Of a stretch of 64,000 bases of DNA, positions 17,179-26,026 are shown one piece after another. Origin of the DNA: Nocardia abscessus (GTDB lineage: Bacteria > Actinomycetota > Actinomycetes > Mycobacteriales > Mycobacteriaceae); NCBI RefSeq assembly GCF_015477775.1, contig NZ_JADLQO010000008.1, positions 124,001 to 188,000 of the forward strand. Reading direction: 5' to 3'. The notes under the pieces are model-generated. The model made no database searches. It was not told the DNA's origin and saw only the letters and a list, made by a program, of their open reading frames with translations. Every line of letters starts with the position of its first letter. The stretch's first letter is position 1. The position numbers and the translations under genes are program-made.

Positions 17179-18174
17179 ATGGCAGGCGGTGACGAACGGG
17201 GTACGACCGAGCGGGTGCTCACTCTGCTCGGGCTGTTACAGCAGCGCCAGGTCTGGACCGGCCCCGAACTCGCCGACCGGCTCGGGGTCACGCCGCGCAC
17301 GATACGGCGCGATGTCGAGCGGCTGCGCACGCTCGGCTATCCGGTGCAGGCCAGCAACGGTGTCGGCGGCGGCTACCAGCTCGGGCCGGGACAAGACCTA
17401 CCACCGCTGCTGCTCGACGACGAGGAAGCGATCGCCACCGCGGTCGCACTGCTCGTCGGCGCGGGCGGCGCGATCACCGGTGCCGGCGACGCCGCGCTGC
17501 GGGCGCTGACCAAACTCGACCGGGTGCTGCCCACCCGCCTGCGGCACGAGGTGCGCGCGCTGGCCGGCTCGGTGGAGTCTTTCGGCACCGGACACGCGCC
17601 GGTCGACCCTGAGGCGCTCATGACGCTGGCCAGGGCTTGCCGCGACGAGGTCGAGGCCGGCTTCGACTATCCGTCCGGAAGCCGGACACGACGGCGGCGG
17701 GTCGAGCCCTATCGCCTGGTCGCCTCCGAGCGGCGCTGGTACCTGCTCGCCTACGACCTCGATCGCGCCGACTGGCGCACCTTCCGTGTCGACCGAATGA
17801 CCGATGTGGCCGCTCGGACCTGGCATTTCCGCCCGCGTGCCGCGCCCGACGCGGCGACGTACGTCCAAGAGGGTGTGGCGAGCCGGGTCTATCCGCACCA
17901 CGCGCGCTTTCTCGTGCACGCGTCGGCCGACACCGTGCGCGGGCAGATTCCGGCGTCCGCTGCCGTCGTACGTCCGCGAGACGACGAGCGCTGCGAGGTA
18001 CTCAGCGGCGCCGACAGCAGCCTCGACGCCGTGCTCATGCACGTGCTGCTGCTCGGGCACAACTTCGAGGTACTCGACCCGCCGGAGCTTGCTGCACGCT
18101 GTCACATATTGGCGGGGCGTCTGTTGACGGCCGGCGCGACGCTCTCACCGATCCCGCAGGCGGAGGGTTCGTGA
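17179..18174 (+). CDS. HTH/WYL-domain transcriptional regulator (YafY type)
   Basis: This is a 331-residue regulator. The N-terminal winged HTH includes TGPELADRLGVTPRTIRRDVERLR, then a glycine-rich wing (GVGGGYQL). The WYL domain contains RRVEPYRLVASERRWYLLAYDLDRADWRTFRVDR, and a WCX-like C-terminus follows. Start ATG 17179 has GAGGTG five bases upstream; the in-frame ATG 17161 has no ribosome site. WYL regulators usually sense a small ligand. Its divergent position suggests it controls the DinB-VOC pair and itself through the dyad at 17130-17152. Confidence 0.9.
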   Translation: MAGGDERGTTERVLTLLGLLQQRQVWTGPELADRLGVTPRTIRRDVERLRTLGYPVQASNGVGGGYQLGPGQDLPPLLLDDEEAIATAVALLVGAGGAITGAGDAALRALTKLDRVLPTRLRHEVRALAGSVESFGTGHAPVDPEALMTLARACRDEVEAGFDYPSGSRTRRRRVEPYRLVASERRWYLLAYDLDRADWRTFRVDRMTDVAARTWHFRPRAAPDAATYVQEGVASRVYPHHARFLVHASADTVRGQIPASAAVVRPRDDERCEVLSGADSSLDAVLMHVLLLGHNFEVLDPPELAARCHILAGRLLTAGATLSPIPQAEGS

Positions 18175-18344
18175 GCCCCGGCATCGGCCAACGCAGGATG
18201 GACCTATCGCCGGAACTTCCCGGACAGACCCTCAGCGTGGATCCGTAAAGATCGGCGGAGCGTGCCCGTGGGCAGATGCCGCCCGGGCGGAGCCGAAGAT
18301 GCTGTGGCGACATCGCGTGCGGCCACGGCTCGGCGCGCGCTGGA

Positions 18345-18977
18345 TTACAGCGCCTTCGCGAGGCGTTGGACACCTGCCCCGGTAACCCCCGCGAGCCCGG
18401 CCGCTCGACCGGTCGCCAGAAGCAACAGATCGTTCAGGGGTCCGTGGATCTCCTCCGGCCCGGTACCGGCCGACCACTCCGCGTCGGTGACCACCACACG
18501 CACGCCGCGCAGGCGCTTCTTGCTGCCGTAGAACGGGCTCCGCAGCACGTGCTCCAGCGCGACGACAGCCTGTTCGGCGGGCATATCGCGCCGCCTGCCG
18601 AGCGGACGGGCGATGTCCTGCCCGTGGATCATGGTGTCCACCAGGGGATCCGGCGGCCCGGCGCCCGGTGCTCGCCGAGTCCATCCGGCGCCTTCTCGCA
18701 GCTGCGCGATCAACTCGGCGGGTGCGTAGCGGCTCGCTCGATCGCGTGCCATCCGCTCGGTCATCCGGTTCCAGTCGCCTCGCGCCCGGACGACTCCGGT
18801 GATGGTCGCTCCGAGAGTGACCCGATTGGACAGGGTGAGGTGGGCCGCGACGTCGTGCACGGTCCAGCCGGAACACAGTGAGTCGGCCGCCCACTCCTGG
18901 TCGTCCAGGTCGTCGAGGAAGTCGGCGACCCCGAGACGTTCGGCGCGCGTCCACATCATGATCTTGTCCAAGTCCAT
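18345..18977 (-). CDS. Maleylpyruvate isomerase family mycothiol-dependent enzyme
   Basis: This is a 210-residue DinB-superfamily protein of the actinobacterial mycothiol-dependent group. It has the family block CSGWTVHDVAAHLTLSNR and the second His site DTMIHGQDIARPLG; the conserved histidines would bind the metal that activates mycothiol. Substrate unknown. ATG 18977 has GGAGGG six bases upstream; the in-frame GTG 18983 is too close to that site. It is convergent with the WYL gene. Confidence 0.85.
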   Translation of the reverse strand: MDLDKIMMWTRAERLGVADFLDDLDDQEWAADSLCSGWTVHDVAAHLTLSNRVTLGATITGVVRARGDWNRMTERMARDRASRYAPAELIAQLREGAGWTRRAPGAGPPDPLVDTMIHGQDIARPLGRRRDMPAEQAVVALEHVLRSPFYGSKKRLRGVRVVVTDAEWSAGTGPEEIHGPLNDLLLLATGRAAGLAGVTGAGVQRLAKAL

Positions 18978-19100
18978 CGTCACCCTCCGTGTTCGGTGCT
19001 GTCACCGATACGGACGAGGCGACGAGCCGGAATTCATCGGATCGTGGTTCTCGCCAGGACGTTCGAACCACTGCCGCGGTGCTACCCGGCGCCGGCAGCG

Positions 19101-19139
19101 CCGTGCGGCGGTACGAGATCGACTCGTACCGCCGCACGG
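19101..19139 (-). terminator. Perfect 17-bp stem after the aldo/keto reductase gene
   Basis: CCGTGCGGCGGTACGAG (19101-19117) pairs exactly with CTCGTACCGCCGCACGG (19123-19139) around a 5-base loop. It starts ten bases past the aldo/keto reductase stop. There is no T-run, as is usual for actinobacterial hairpin terminators. Confidence 0.8.
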
Positions 19140-19148
19140 AGCCGACGA

Positions 19149-20219
19149 TCAGACGCGCCCTTCGATCTTCAGGTCGCCGAAGGTGACGCTCCGGGGCATC
19201 GGGCGGGCCAGGAACTCGTGCGGGAAGCCGAGATCTACCGCACTGGCCCGTTCGAGCCGGGCGAGCTGGTCCGCGTCGAACTCCACGTCCAGCGCGCCGA
19301 GGTTGTCCTCCAGTTGCGCCGCGGTGCGCGCGCCGATGATCGGCGAGGTGACCGCGGGGTCGCGCAGTGTCCAGGCCAGCGCGACTTGCGATGGGGTCCG
19401 GTCGATTTCGGTGGCGACCCGCTTGACCACCTCGGCGATGGCGAGACCGCGTTCGGTGAGCGAGCCGTTCGCGGCGGCTACGTTCTTGCGGCTGCCCTCT
19501 GGCGAGCCTTCCGCCTCGTGGGCGAGATCGGCGGGGCCGTACTTGCCGGTGAGCACACCGCTGGCCAGCGGAGACCACGGGATCACGCCCAGGCCCAGTT
19601 CGCGCGCCATCGGAATGAGATCGCGTTCGACGGTCCGCTCGATCAGGCTGTACTCGATCTGCAGCGCGATCAGCGGTGACCAGCCGCGCAGGTCGGCGAT
19701 GGTCTGCATGCGGGCGACCTGCCAGGCCGGGGCGTCGGAGATGCCGACGTAGAGCACCTTGCCCGAGCGCACCAAATCGTCCATCCCGCGCAGGATTTCC
19801 TCGACCGGGGTCAGGAAATCCCAGGCGTGCAGGTAGAGCAGGTCGATGTAGTCGGTGTTCAGCCTGCGCAAACTGGCTTCGACCGAGCCGATCATGCTCT
19901 TGCGGTGGTTGCCACCGGAGTTCGGGTCGTTCGGGCGGCGCAGCATGGTGTATTTGGTGGCCAGCACCAGGCTTTCGCGGTTGTCCGCGGTGAATTCGCC
20001 CAGCAGTTGCTCGGAGGTGCCGTTGGTGTACTGATTGGCCGTGTCGATGAAGTTGCCACCCCGCTCGACGTAGGTGTCGAAGATCTTGCGGGCTTCGTCC
20101 CGGTCCGCGCCCCAGCCCCAATCGGCGCCGAAGGTCATGGTTCCCAGGGACAGTGGAGACACCCGAAGGCCCGAGCGGCCGAGCAGCCGATAGGTGTCGA
20201 GGGTGCGGGCTCCGGACAT
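19149..20219 (-). CDS. Aldo/keto reductase
   Basis: This is a 356-residue NADPH-dependent oxidoreductase of the AKR superfamily. Catalytic residues are visible: Asp in GGNFIDTANQYTNG, Lys in LVLATKYTM and His in DLLYLHAWD. The cofactor-binding end has IIGARTAAQLEDNLGAL. The start ATG 20219 has AAGGAG well placed upstream; an in-frame ATG at 20261 would add 14 residues. It is divergent from the MmyB-type regulator, the common arrangement for oxidoreductases under that regulator class. Substrate unknown. Confidence 0.9.
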   Translation of the reverse strand: MSGARTLDTYRLLGRSGLRVSPLSLGTMTFGADWGWGADRDEARKIFDTYVERGGNFIDTANQYTNGTSEQLLGEFTADNRESLVLATKYTMLRRPNDPNSGGNHRKSMIGSVEASLRRLNTDYIDLLYLHAWDFLTPVEEILRGMDDLVRSGKVLYVGISDAPAWQVARMQTIADLRGWSPLIALQIEYSLIERTVERDLIPMARELGLGVIPWSPLASGVLTGKYGPADLAHEAEGSPEGSRKNVAAANGSLTERGLAIAEVVKRVATEIDRTPSQVALAWTLRDPAVTSPIIGARTAAQLEDNLGALDVEFDADQLARLERASAVDLGFPHEFLARPMPRSVTFGDLKIEGRV

Positions 20220-20343
20220 GTCCAGCTCCTTGTGTTTCGCGATGCCGTGCTGTCGATACACAGTCTTCAGCGGCGTGCGAGCCCCAGTAAGGGAAGCTTC
20301 TTCCTGGGAAAGCCAGTCCTAGGCAGCCGTAGGATCGACGGTG

Positions 20344-21261
20344 ATGACTGGCACGGTGAATTCGACCCCGCGGCGCGAGCTCAGGCCCGGAGGCGGTAGC
20401 GCGCGTGACCACGCGGGGCCTGCCGGCGGCGCGGATCGAGTGCAGGAGATGGGCGCGTTCCTGCGGGCTCGCCGGGAGCGGCTGACGCCGGACGATCTGG
20501 GATTGCCGCAGCGCAGGCAGACGCGCCGGACACCAGGGCTGCGGCGGGAAGAGGTCGCCGAGCTGGCGGGCGTGAGCACCGATTACATCGTGCGGTTGGA
20601 GCAGGGCCGGGGGCTGCGGCCCTCGGTGGAGGTGTTGCACGCGCTGTCGCGGGCGTTGCGCCTGAACGACGACGAGCGCGCCTACCTGTTCGATCTGGCG
20701 CGTCAGCGGCAGCCGGACAACGGCAAGCCGAGCACGGTGCCCGCGGCCGCGCTGGCGATGCTGGTGTGCGATCTTTCGCCGCTGCCCGCGATGCTGGTGA
20801 ACCACCGCTACGACATCCTGGCCTGGAATCGGGAGATGGCGGCGTTGATCACCGATTTCGGCGCGCTACCCCACCGGCAGCGCAACTCCATGTGGTTGTG
20901 CCTGCTGGACCCGGACATGTGGGATTTCTACGTCGAGCGCGAGCGCATCATCCGGGAGGGCATCGCGGATCTGCGCGCGGCGTGGGCCGCGCACCCGGAC
21001 GACCGGGCGCTGGCCGATCTGATCGCGGAGTTCACCGCCGCCAGCGCCGAGTTCGAGCAGGCCTGGGCCCGCCACGACGTGCGGGTACAGGGACGGGGCA
21101 ACAAACCGTTGCGGCACCCGGTGGTGGGTCCGCTGGTCGTCAGCTACGAGGTACTGATGCCCGTGCAGGACCCCGACCAGCGGATCATCATCTACCGCGC
21201 CGCGGACGCGGATTCCCAGGCGGCGCTCGACCGGCTGGTCGCCGGTCTGGATGCGCCGTGA
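20344..21261 (+). CDS. XRE-family regulator with MmyB-type ligand domain
   Basis: This is a 305-residue regulator. The HTH lies in RRTPGLRREEVAELAGVSTDYIVRLEQGRG, the typical start of MmyB-like proteins. The C-terminal PAS-like MmyB domain has the pattern PAMLVNHRYDILAWN and ends with VMPVQDPDQRIIIYRA. This domain binds fatty-acid-like ligands in described members. TAGGAT (20330-20335) lies eight bases before ATG 20344, suggesting a leaderless start. It probably controls the divergent aldo/keto reductase. Confidence 0.88.
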   Translation: MTGTVNSTPRRELRPGGGSARDHAGPAGGADRVQEMGAFLRARRERLTPDDLGLPQRRQTRRTPGLRREEVAELAGVSTDYIVRLEQGRGLRPSVEVLHALSRALRLNDDERAYLFDLARQRQPDNGKPSTVPAAALAMLVCDLSPLPAMLVNHRYDILAWNREMAALITDFGALPHRQRNSMWLCLLDPDMWDFYVERERIIREGIADLRAAWAAHPDDRALADLIAEFTAASAEFEQAWARHDVRVQGRGNKPLRHPVVGPLVVSYEVLMPVQDPDQRIIIYRAADADSQAALDRLVAGLDAP

Positions 21262-21267
21262 CCAGGT

Positions 21268-21513
21268 CTATTCCGCGGAACTCAGGACCAGTTCCCCGTC
21301 GTCGTCCGCGTCCTCGTAGCGGCCTTCCCACTCCTCGTAGGGGGGCACGTCCTCGTCCCGCGTGACGATCCACTCCAACGAGTAACCGCCGTCGTCGTCG
21401 GGAACCAGCACATTCTCGATCTTCAGTCCGAATCCGAGCACCTCGGCCGCGCGGATCACGTCCGGCAGATCCTCGGCGCGAACGACCGTCTGATTGGCAT
21501 ACACGGTTACCAT
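21268..21513 (-). CDS. Small acidic protein of unknown function
   Basis: This is an 81-residue acidic protein (begins MVTVYANQTVVRAEDLP, ends DDDGELVLSSAE). No membrane segment or signal peptide is seen. The start ATG 21513 is preferred; the open frame continues 27 codons upstream without sensible composition. It is convergent with the MmyB-type regulator. I recognise no family. Confidence 0.6.
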   Translation of the reverse strand: MVTVYANQTVVRAEDLPDVIRAAEVLGFGLKIENVLVPDDDGGYSLEWIVTRDEDVPPYEEWEGRYEDADDDGELVLSSAE

Positions 21514-21592
21514 GCGCCGAATGGTAGCTGGAACCTCTGACACGGCGCGGGCCGAATCCGAAACCCTGTGGCGAAGGCGCGTCGGACACGAC

Positions 21593-21624
21593 AAAAACCG
21601 CCGTGGTCATCGGGGCCACGGCGG
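21593..21624 (-). terminator. Rho-independent terminator of rpsT
   Basis: CCACGGCGG (21616-21624) and CCGCCGTGG (21598-21606) form a 9-bp stem. On the - strand the stem is followed directly by five T residues (complement of 21593-21597). This is a classic intrinsic terminator, unusual in this GC-rich window, 45 bases past the rpsT stop. Confidence 0.85.
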
Positions 21625-21669
21625 CTGCGTCACAGCGGGGGGCGGTACCGGCGTGCGGTACCGGGTGGA

Positions 21670-21930
21670 TCAGAGCTTGTTGAAGGCCAGCGACAGAGCC
21701 GACTTCTTGTTGGCGGCCTGGTTGGCGTGGATGACGCCCTTCGAGGCGGCCTTGTCCAGCTTGCGGCTGGCGAACTGCAGGCGCTCGGCAGCGGCGTCCT
21801 TGTCGCCGGTGGCCGCGGCCTCGCGGAAGCTGCGGATCGCGGTGCGCAGAGCGGACTTGACCGACTGGTTGCGCTTGCGCGCTGCCTCGTTGGTGCGGAT
21901 CCGCTTCAGCTGGGACTTGATGTTGGCCAC
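21670..21930 (-). CDS. rpsT: 30S ribosomal protein bS20
   Basis: bS20 binds 16S rRNA in the 30S body. The 86-residue protein starts VANIKSQLKRIRTNEAARKRN and ends AANKKSALSLAFNKL, full length for the family and very basic. Start codon is GTG 21930. It has its own T-run terminator. In mycobacteria rpsT is divergent from and next to holA; here an accessory block separates them. Confidence 0.97.
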   Translation of the reverse strand: MANIKSQLKRIRTNEAARKRNQSVKSALRTAIRSFREAAATGDKDAAAERLQFASRKLDKAASKGVIHANQAANKKSALSLAFNKL

Positions 21931-22223
21931 GCCGGTTCCTCGTGTTCCTGTCTGGTTGGTCTGTCCTGGGAAAAGTTTGTCGAGCGCGCGACACACCCGG
22001 AGTGAACGGGTAACGCAGCGCCGAAGATCGAGGGTACCAGCCGCGGTCCGGCGCACGAAATCGACACCGGACCGGCGGCGGCGCGACCCACCTCGAAGTC
22101 GTTGTAGAGATCACCCGACTCGCGTAGCGTCCTGTCCAGCAACCGTTGCTGTCGAGCGGCTCTGTTGTCGAAGCGGTACCACGACTCGTCCGAGTACATG
22201 TCTGGAACGCGGAAGGTGGACAG

Positions 22224-23012
22224 ATGTCTCCTACGGCCCAGGAAGTTGTCGAAGAGGCTGTCGAGAACAAACCGATTCCCGAGAGCAAGAAATGGGGCGC
22301 CGAGGCGCTCGGGACGTTCGTTCTGGTGATCGGTGGCGTCGGCACCGCGGTGCTGGCGGGGGAGAAGGTCGGTCCGCTGGGCGTCGCGCTCGGCTTCGGC
22401 CTGTCGCTGATGTTTCTCGTGTACTCGATCGGGCCGATCTCGGGCTGCCACGTCAACCCGGCGGTGACCGTGGGGCATCTGCTGCTCGGCCGGCTCAGTG
22501 GCGTGTCCGCGGCGGGCTACGTGATCGCGCAGCTGATCGGCGGGCTTCTCGCCGGTCTGGTCCTGTTCGCGCTGGCCAAGAACTTGCCGTCGTACGACCG
22601 GTCGGTCGATGGGCTCGGCGCGAACGGGTGGGGCAAGCACAGCCCGGCGGCGATCCGAGGGCCGCTCGGCGAGGTGGTCGTGCAGAACGGGTTCGGGATG
22701 GCCGCGATGATCATCATCGAGGTGATGCTGACCGCGCTGCTGGTCTTCGTGGTGCTGTCCTCGACCGACCAGATCTCCGACGTGCCGCTGGCCGGTCTGT
22801 CCATCGGCGTGACGCTGGCGGTGATCCACCTGGTGTCGATTCCGGTGGACAACACCTCGGTCAATCCCGCCCGCAGTCTCGCCGTGGCGCCCTACCAGGA
22901 CGGGGCGATGGGGCAGGTCTGGGCGTTCATCGTGTTCCCGCTGATCGGCGGCGCGCTCGGCGCGTTGCTGTACGGCCTGCTGTACGGCCGTTCCCGCGAA
23001 ATGATCTCCTGA
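22224..23012 (+). CDS. MIP-family aquaporin
   Basis: This is a 262-residue membrane channel with six predicted helices and both NPA boxes: GCHVNPAVT in the first half and TSVNPARS in the second. The arginine after the second NPA is the selectivity-filter residue; the small residues and short loops suit a water-selective AqpZ-like channel more than a glycerol facilitator, but this is not certain. ATG 22224 has GGAAGG upstream. It is followed by a strong hairpin terminator. Confidence 0.9.
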   Translation: MSPTAQEVVEEAVENKPIPESKKWGAEALGTFVLVIGGVGTAVLAGEKVGPLGVALGFGLSLMFLVYSIGPISGCHVNPAVTVGHLLLGRLSGVSAAGYVIAQLIGGLLAGLVLFALAKNLPSYDRSVDGLGANGWGKHSPAAIRGPLGEVVVQNGFGMAAMIIIEVMLTALLVFVVLSSTDQISDVPLAGLSIGVTLAVIHLVSIPVDNTSVNPARSLAVAPYQDGAMGQVWAFIVFPLIGGALGALLYGLLYGRSREMIS

Positions 23013-23025
23013 CGCGCAGCGCGTC

Positions 23026-23059
23026 GTTCCGGCCCCGGTCGCCCGGCCGGGGCCGGAAC
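23026..23059 (+). terminator. 13-bp stem terminator after the aquaporin gene
   Basis: GTTCCGGCCCCGG (23026-23038) pairs perfectly with CCGGGGCCGGAAC (23047-23059) over an 8-base loop, 13 bases past the aquaporin stop. Confidence 0.8.
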
Positions 23060-23163
23060 GCTCTGCCCCGTCAGCTCGCCGTCTTTTCCCGCGGCCCGGC
23101 GCACACCAGGGTGACCGGCGCCGGGATGGGGAACAGCAGCAGAAAATCGTGCCAGGGCGGACC

Positions 23164-23718
23164 TCAGTGCCAGGAGTATTCGGCGCAGAGCCGGTGGGCG
23201 ACCAGGTCGAACGTCTTGCGCGCCAGGATCGCGCCTTCGCGGCGGATCCCCGCCTCCGGCACGTCGAGCACCCGATCGAGCCGCACCCAGCTCGGGCGGC
23301 CGTCGTGATCCCACGACCCACTGCCGATGCCGATCCAATTGCGGTCGTAGGCGCGTTCCGGATTCGACGACAGCATCAGGCCCAGCAGTGTGCGGCGGTC
23401 GCGTCCGACCACCAGCACGGGCCGGTCCTTGCCGTTGCTCGGGTCCTCTTCGAACGGCACCCAGGTCCAGACGATCTCACCGGGATCGGCGCGGCCGTCC
23501 AGTTGCGGCGAGTAGACGATCTGCCGCGCCCGCTCGGCGGTGGGGACCGGAATCGACGCGGTGGGCCGCACCGAGACCGCGCCGGGCGCGCGCCGCTGCG
23601 CCAGCGACCCCACCAGCCGGTCGACCAGCCTCGGGCCCTGCTGCTTGACGATCTTGGGGCCCTGCTGCTTCGCGATGAGACCGATCTGCTTGCCGAGGGA
23701 GTTCCAACTTCGGGCCAT
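23164..23718 (-). CDS. PemK/MazF-fold protein (Rv2405-like)
   Basis: This is a 184-residue protein with a basic N-terminal helix rich in Gln and Lys, then a PemK/MazF-like beta barrel: GEIVWTWVPFEEDPSNGKDRPVLVVGRD. The KDRPVLVV block is the family core. It resembles the conserved gene beside lepA in M. tuberculosis (Rv2405). The long N-terminal extension, the lack of an antitoxin gene and the conserved core-genome position suggest it is not an ordinary toxin-antitoxin toxin. Convergent with aquaporin, divergent from lepA. Confidence 0.78.
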   Translation of the reverse strand: MARSWNSLGKQIGLIAKQQGPKIVKQQGPRLVDRLVGSLAQRRAPGAVSVRPTASIPVPTAERARQIVYSPQLDGRADPGEIVWTWVPFEEDPSNGKDRPVLVVGRDRRTLLGLMLSSNPERAYDRNWIGIGSGSWDHDGRPSWVRLDRVLDVPEAGIRREGAILARKTFDLVAHRLCAEYSWH

Positions 23719-24120
23719 CCCTGGAGAATAACGGCGCTCCCGCCGCTTCTCACCTGCCCGGGATCCCTTGTGTCGCCGAGGGCATGCACGATCCGAGCAG
23801 GCCGTGGAATCGGACGCACGCGCCCACCCGGACCGAGCCGACGAATCCTGCCCCGCTGTCCCGCTGGGGAAGATGAACAGTGCGCCGGGGCCGAACCGAG
23901 CGTGTCGAGTGCCGTTCGCCGAGAAGCCTGCCGCTCGATCGCACTCTCAACCCGCCGGGTGCGAGTTCTACGAGCGCCGTTCCCGGCCCGGCTCGCGTCC
24001 GAGTGGGCGAAGTGCATGCGACGAAGTCGCGAGTCTCGCCGGCTCGGACGCGAGCCATGAAGGGGCCGCGAACACGCAGCGCCGCAGGCGCTGCAAAAAC
24101 CGATACAGCATCATGGGACG
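23719..24120. other. Intergenic region between PemK-like gene and lepA
   Basis: These 402 bases hold no convincing gene. Their main feature is the branched inverted repeat at 23990-24056. Confidence 0.4.
23990..24056. promoter_or_regulatory. Long nested inverted repeat upstream of lepA
   Basis: GGCTCGCGTCCGAG (23990-24003) pairs perfectly with CTCGGACGCGAGCC (24043-24056). Inside it GCGAC-GAA-GTCGC (24018-24030) forms a second hairpin, and GGCGA/TCGCC can extend the outer stem. It lies 65 bases before the lepA start, in what is probably the lepA leader. It could be a terminator, an attenuator or an RNA-stability element. Confidence 0.6.
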
Positions 24121-26022
24121 ATGGACGGCAGTTTGCCGATACCCATGAGGAGTGGAGTGCCCGCCAGCTTCGCCGACACGACGTTCACCGATCCCGCGCG
24201 GATCCGGAACTTCTGCATCATCGCGCACATCGACCACGGCAAGTCGACGCTGGCCGACCGGATGCTGCAACTGACCGGTGTGGTCGAGGAGCGGCAGATG
24301 CGTGCGCAGTATTTGGACCGGATGGATATCGAGCGCGAACGCGGCATCACCATCAAGGCCCAGAACGTGCGGCTGCCCTGGACGCCGCGAACGGGGGAGC
24401 ACGCGGGCACCGATTTCGTGCTGCACCTCATCGATACGCCCGGCCACGTGGACTTCACCTACGAGGTGTCCCGCGCGCTGGAGGCGTGTGAGGGCGCGAT
24501 CCTCCTGGTCGACGCCGCGCAGGGCATCGAGGCGCAGACGCTGGCCAACCTGTACCTGGCGCTGGACAAGGATCTGACGATCATCCCGGTGCTGAACAAG
24601 ATCGATTTGCCCGCCGCGGACCCGGACCGTTACGCCGCCGAACTGGCGCACATCGTCGGCTGCGAGCCGTCGGACGTGCTGCGCGTCTCCGGCAAGACCG
24701 GCGAGGGCGTGACGGATCTGCTCGACCAGGTGATCGCACAGGTGCCGCCGCCGGTCGGGGACGCCGACGCGCCCGCCCGCGCGATGATCTTCGACTCGGT
24801 CTACGACACCTACCGCGGCGTGGTCACCTATGTCCGTGTGGTGGACGGCAAGCTGACCCCGCGCGAGAAGATCAAGATGATGTCCACCGGCGCGACGCAC
24901 GAGCTGCTGGAGATCGGCATCGTCTCACCGGAACCCAAGCCGACCCGTGGTCTCGGCGTCGGCGAGGTCGGCTACCTGATCACCGGCGTGAAGGACGTGC
25001 GCCAGTCCAAGGTCGGCGACACGGTGACCGGCGCCCGCGGCGGCGCCTCCGAACCGCTCACCGGATATCGCGAGCCCCGTCCGATGGTGTACTCCGGCCT
25101 GTACCCCGTGGACGGCTCCGACTACCCGGACCTGCGCGACGCGTTGGAGAAATTGCAGCTCAACGATGCCGCCCTGACCTACGAGCCGGAGACCTCGGTG
25201 GCGCTCGGCTTCGGCTTCCGCTGCGGGTTCCTCGGCCTGCTGCACATGGAGATCACCCGCGAGCGCCTGCAGCGCGAGTTCGACCTCGACCTGATCTCGA
25301 CCGCGCCGAACGTGGTGTACCGGGTGGAGATGGAGGACGGCGCCGAGCACGTGGTCACCAACCCCTCGTACTGGCCGGAAGGCAAGGTCCGCAAGGTCTA
25401 CGAGCCGGTGGTGAAGTGCACCATCATCTCGCCGAGCGAGTTCATCGGCTCGATCATGGAGCTGTGCCAGTCCCGCCGCGGTGAGCTCGGCGGCATGGAC
25501 TACCTGTCGGAGACCCGCGTCGAGCTGCGGTACACGATGCCGATGGCGGAGATCATCTTCGACTTCTTCGACTCGCTGAAGTCGCGCACCCGCGGCTACG
25601 CGAGCCTCGACTACGAGGAGTCGGGCGAGCAGGAGTCGCAGCTGGTGAAGGTGGACATCCTGTTGCAGGGCGAGGCGGTGGACGCGTTCAGCGCGATCGT
25701 GCACCGCGACGCCGCTCAGGCCTACGGCCACAAGATGACCACCAAGCTGCGCGAGCTGATCCCGCGCCAGCAGTTCGAGGTCCCGATCCAGGCGGCGATC
25801 GGCTCGAAGATCATCGCGCGCGAGAACATCCGCGCCATCCGCAAGGACGTGCTGGCCAAGTGCTACGGCGGTGACATCAGCCGCAAGCGCAAGCTGCTGG
25901 AGAAGCAGAAGGAAGGCAAGAAGCGGATGAAGACGATCGGCCGCGTCGACGTCCCGCAGGAAGCCTTCGTCGCGGCGCTGTCCTCGGACGCCGCTTCGGA
26001 CAAGCCGAAGGAAAAGAAGTAG
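24121..26022 (+). CDS. lepA: Elongation factor 4 (back-translocating GTPase)
   Basis: LepA/EF4 is a ribosome-bound GTPase that promotes back-translocation or initiation-stage remodelling. The 633-residue protein shows G1 AHIDHGKST, G3 DTPGHVD and G4 NKID, then the lepA-specific C-terminal domain (CYGGDISRKRKLLEKQKEGKK). The start is unclear: ATG 24121, ATG 24145 and GTG 24157 are all in frame, and the best purine tract (GAGGAG) favours 24157. The stop is five bases from the stop of the convergent histidine kinase. Confidence 0.96.
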   Translation: MDGSLPIPMRSGVPASFADTTFTDPARIRNFCIIAHIDHGKSTLADRMLQLTGVVEERQMRAQYLDRMDIERERGITIKAQNVRLPWTPRTGEHAGTDFVLHLIDTPGHVDFTYEVSRALEACEGAILLVDAAQGIEAQTLANLYLALDKDLTIIPVLNKIDLPAADPDRYAAELAHIVGCEPSDVLRVSGKTGEGVTDLLDQVIAQVPPPVGDADAPARAMIFDSVYDTYRGVVTYVRVVDGKLTPREKIKMMSTGATHELLEIGIVSPEPKPTRGLGVGEVGYLITGVKDVRQSKVGDTVTGARGGASEPLTGYREPRPMVYSGLYPVDGSDYPDLRDALEKLQLNDAALTYEPETSVALGFGFRCGFLGLLHMEITRERLQREFDLDLISTAPNVVYRVEMEDGAEHVVTNPSYWPEGKVRKVYEPVVKCTIISPSEFIGSIMELCQSRRGELGGMDYLSETRVELRYTMPMAEIIFDFFDSLKSRTRGYASLDYEESGEQESQLVKVDILLQGEAVDAFSAIVHRDAAQAYGHKMTTKLRELIPRQQFEVPIQAAIGSKIIARENIRAIRKDVLAKCYGGDISRKRKLLEKQKEGKKRMKTIGRVDVPQEAFVAALSSDAASDKPKEKK

Positions 26023-26026
26023 GCGG

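Noticed and set aside
23164..23718. A type II toxin-antitoxin system
   Set aside because: The PemK/MazF fold is present, but there is no antitoxin gene, the N-terminus is long, and the gene holds a conserved core position beside lepA.
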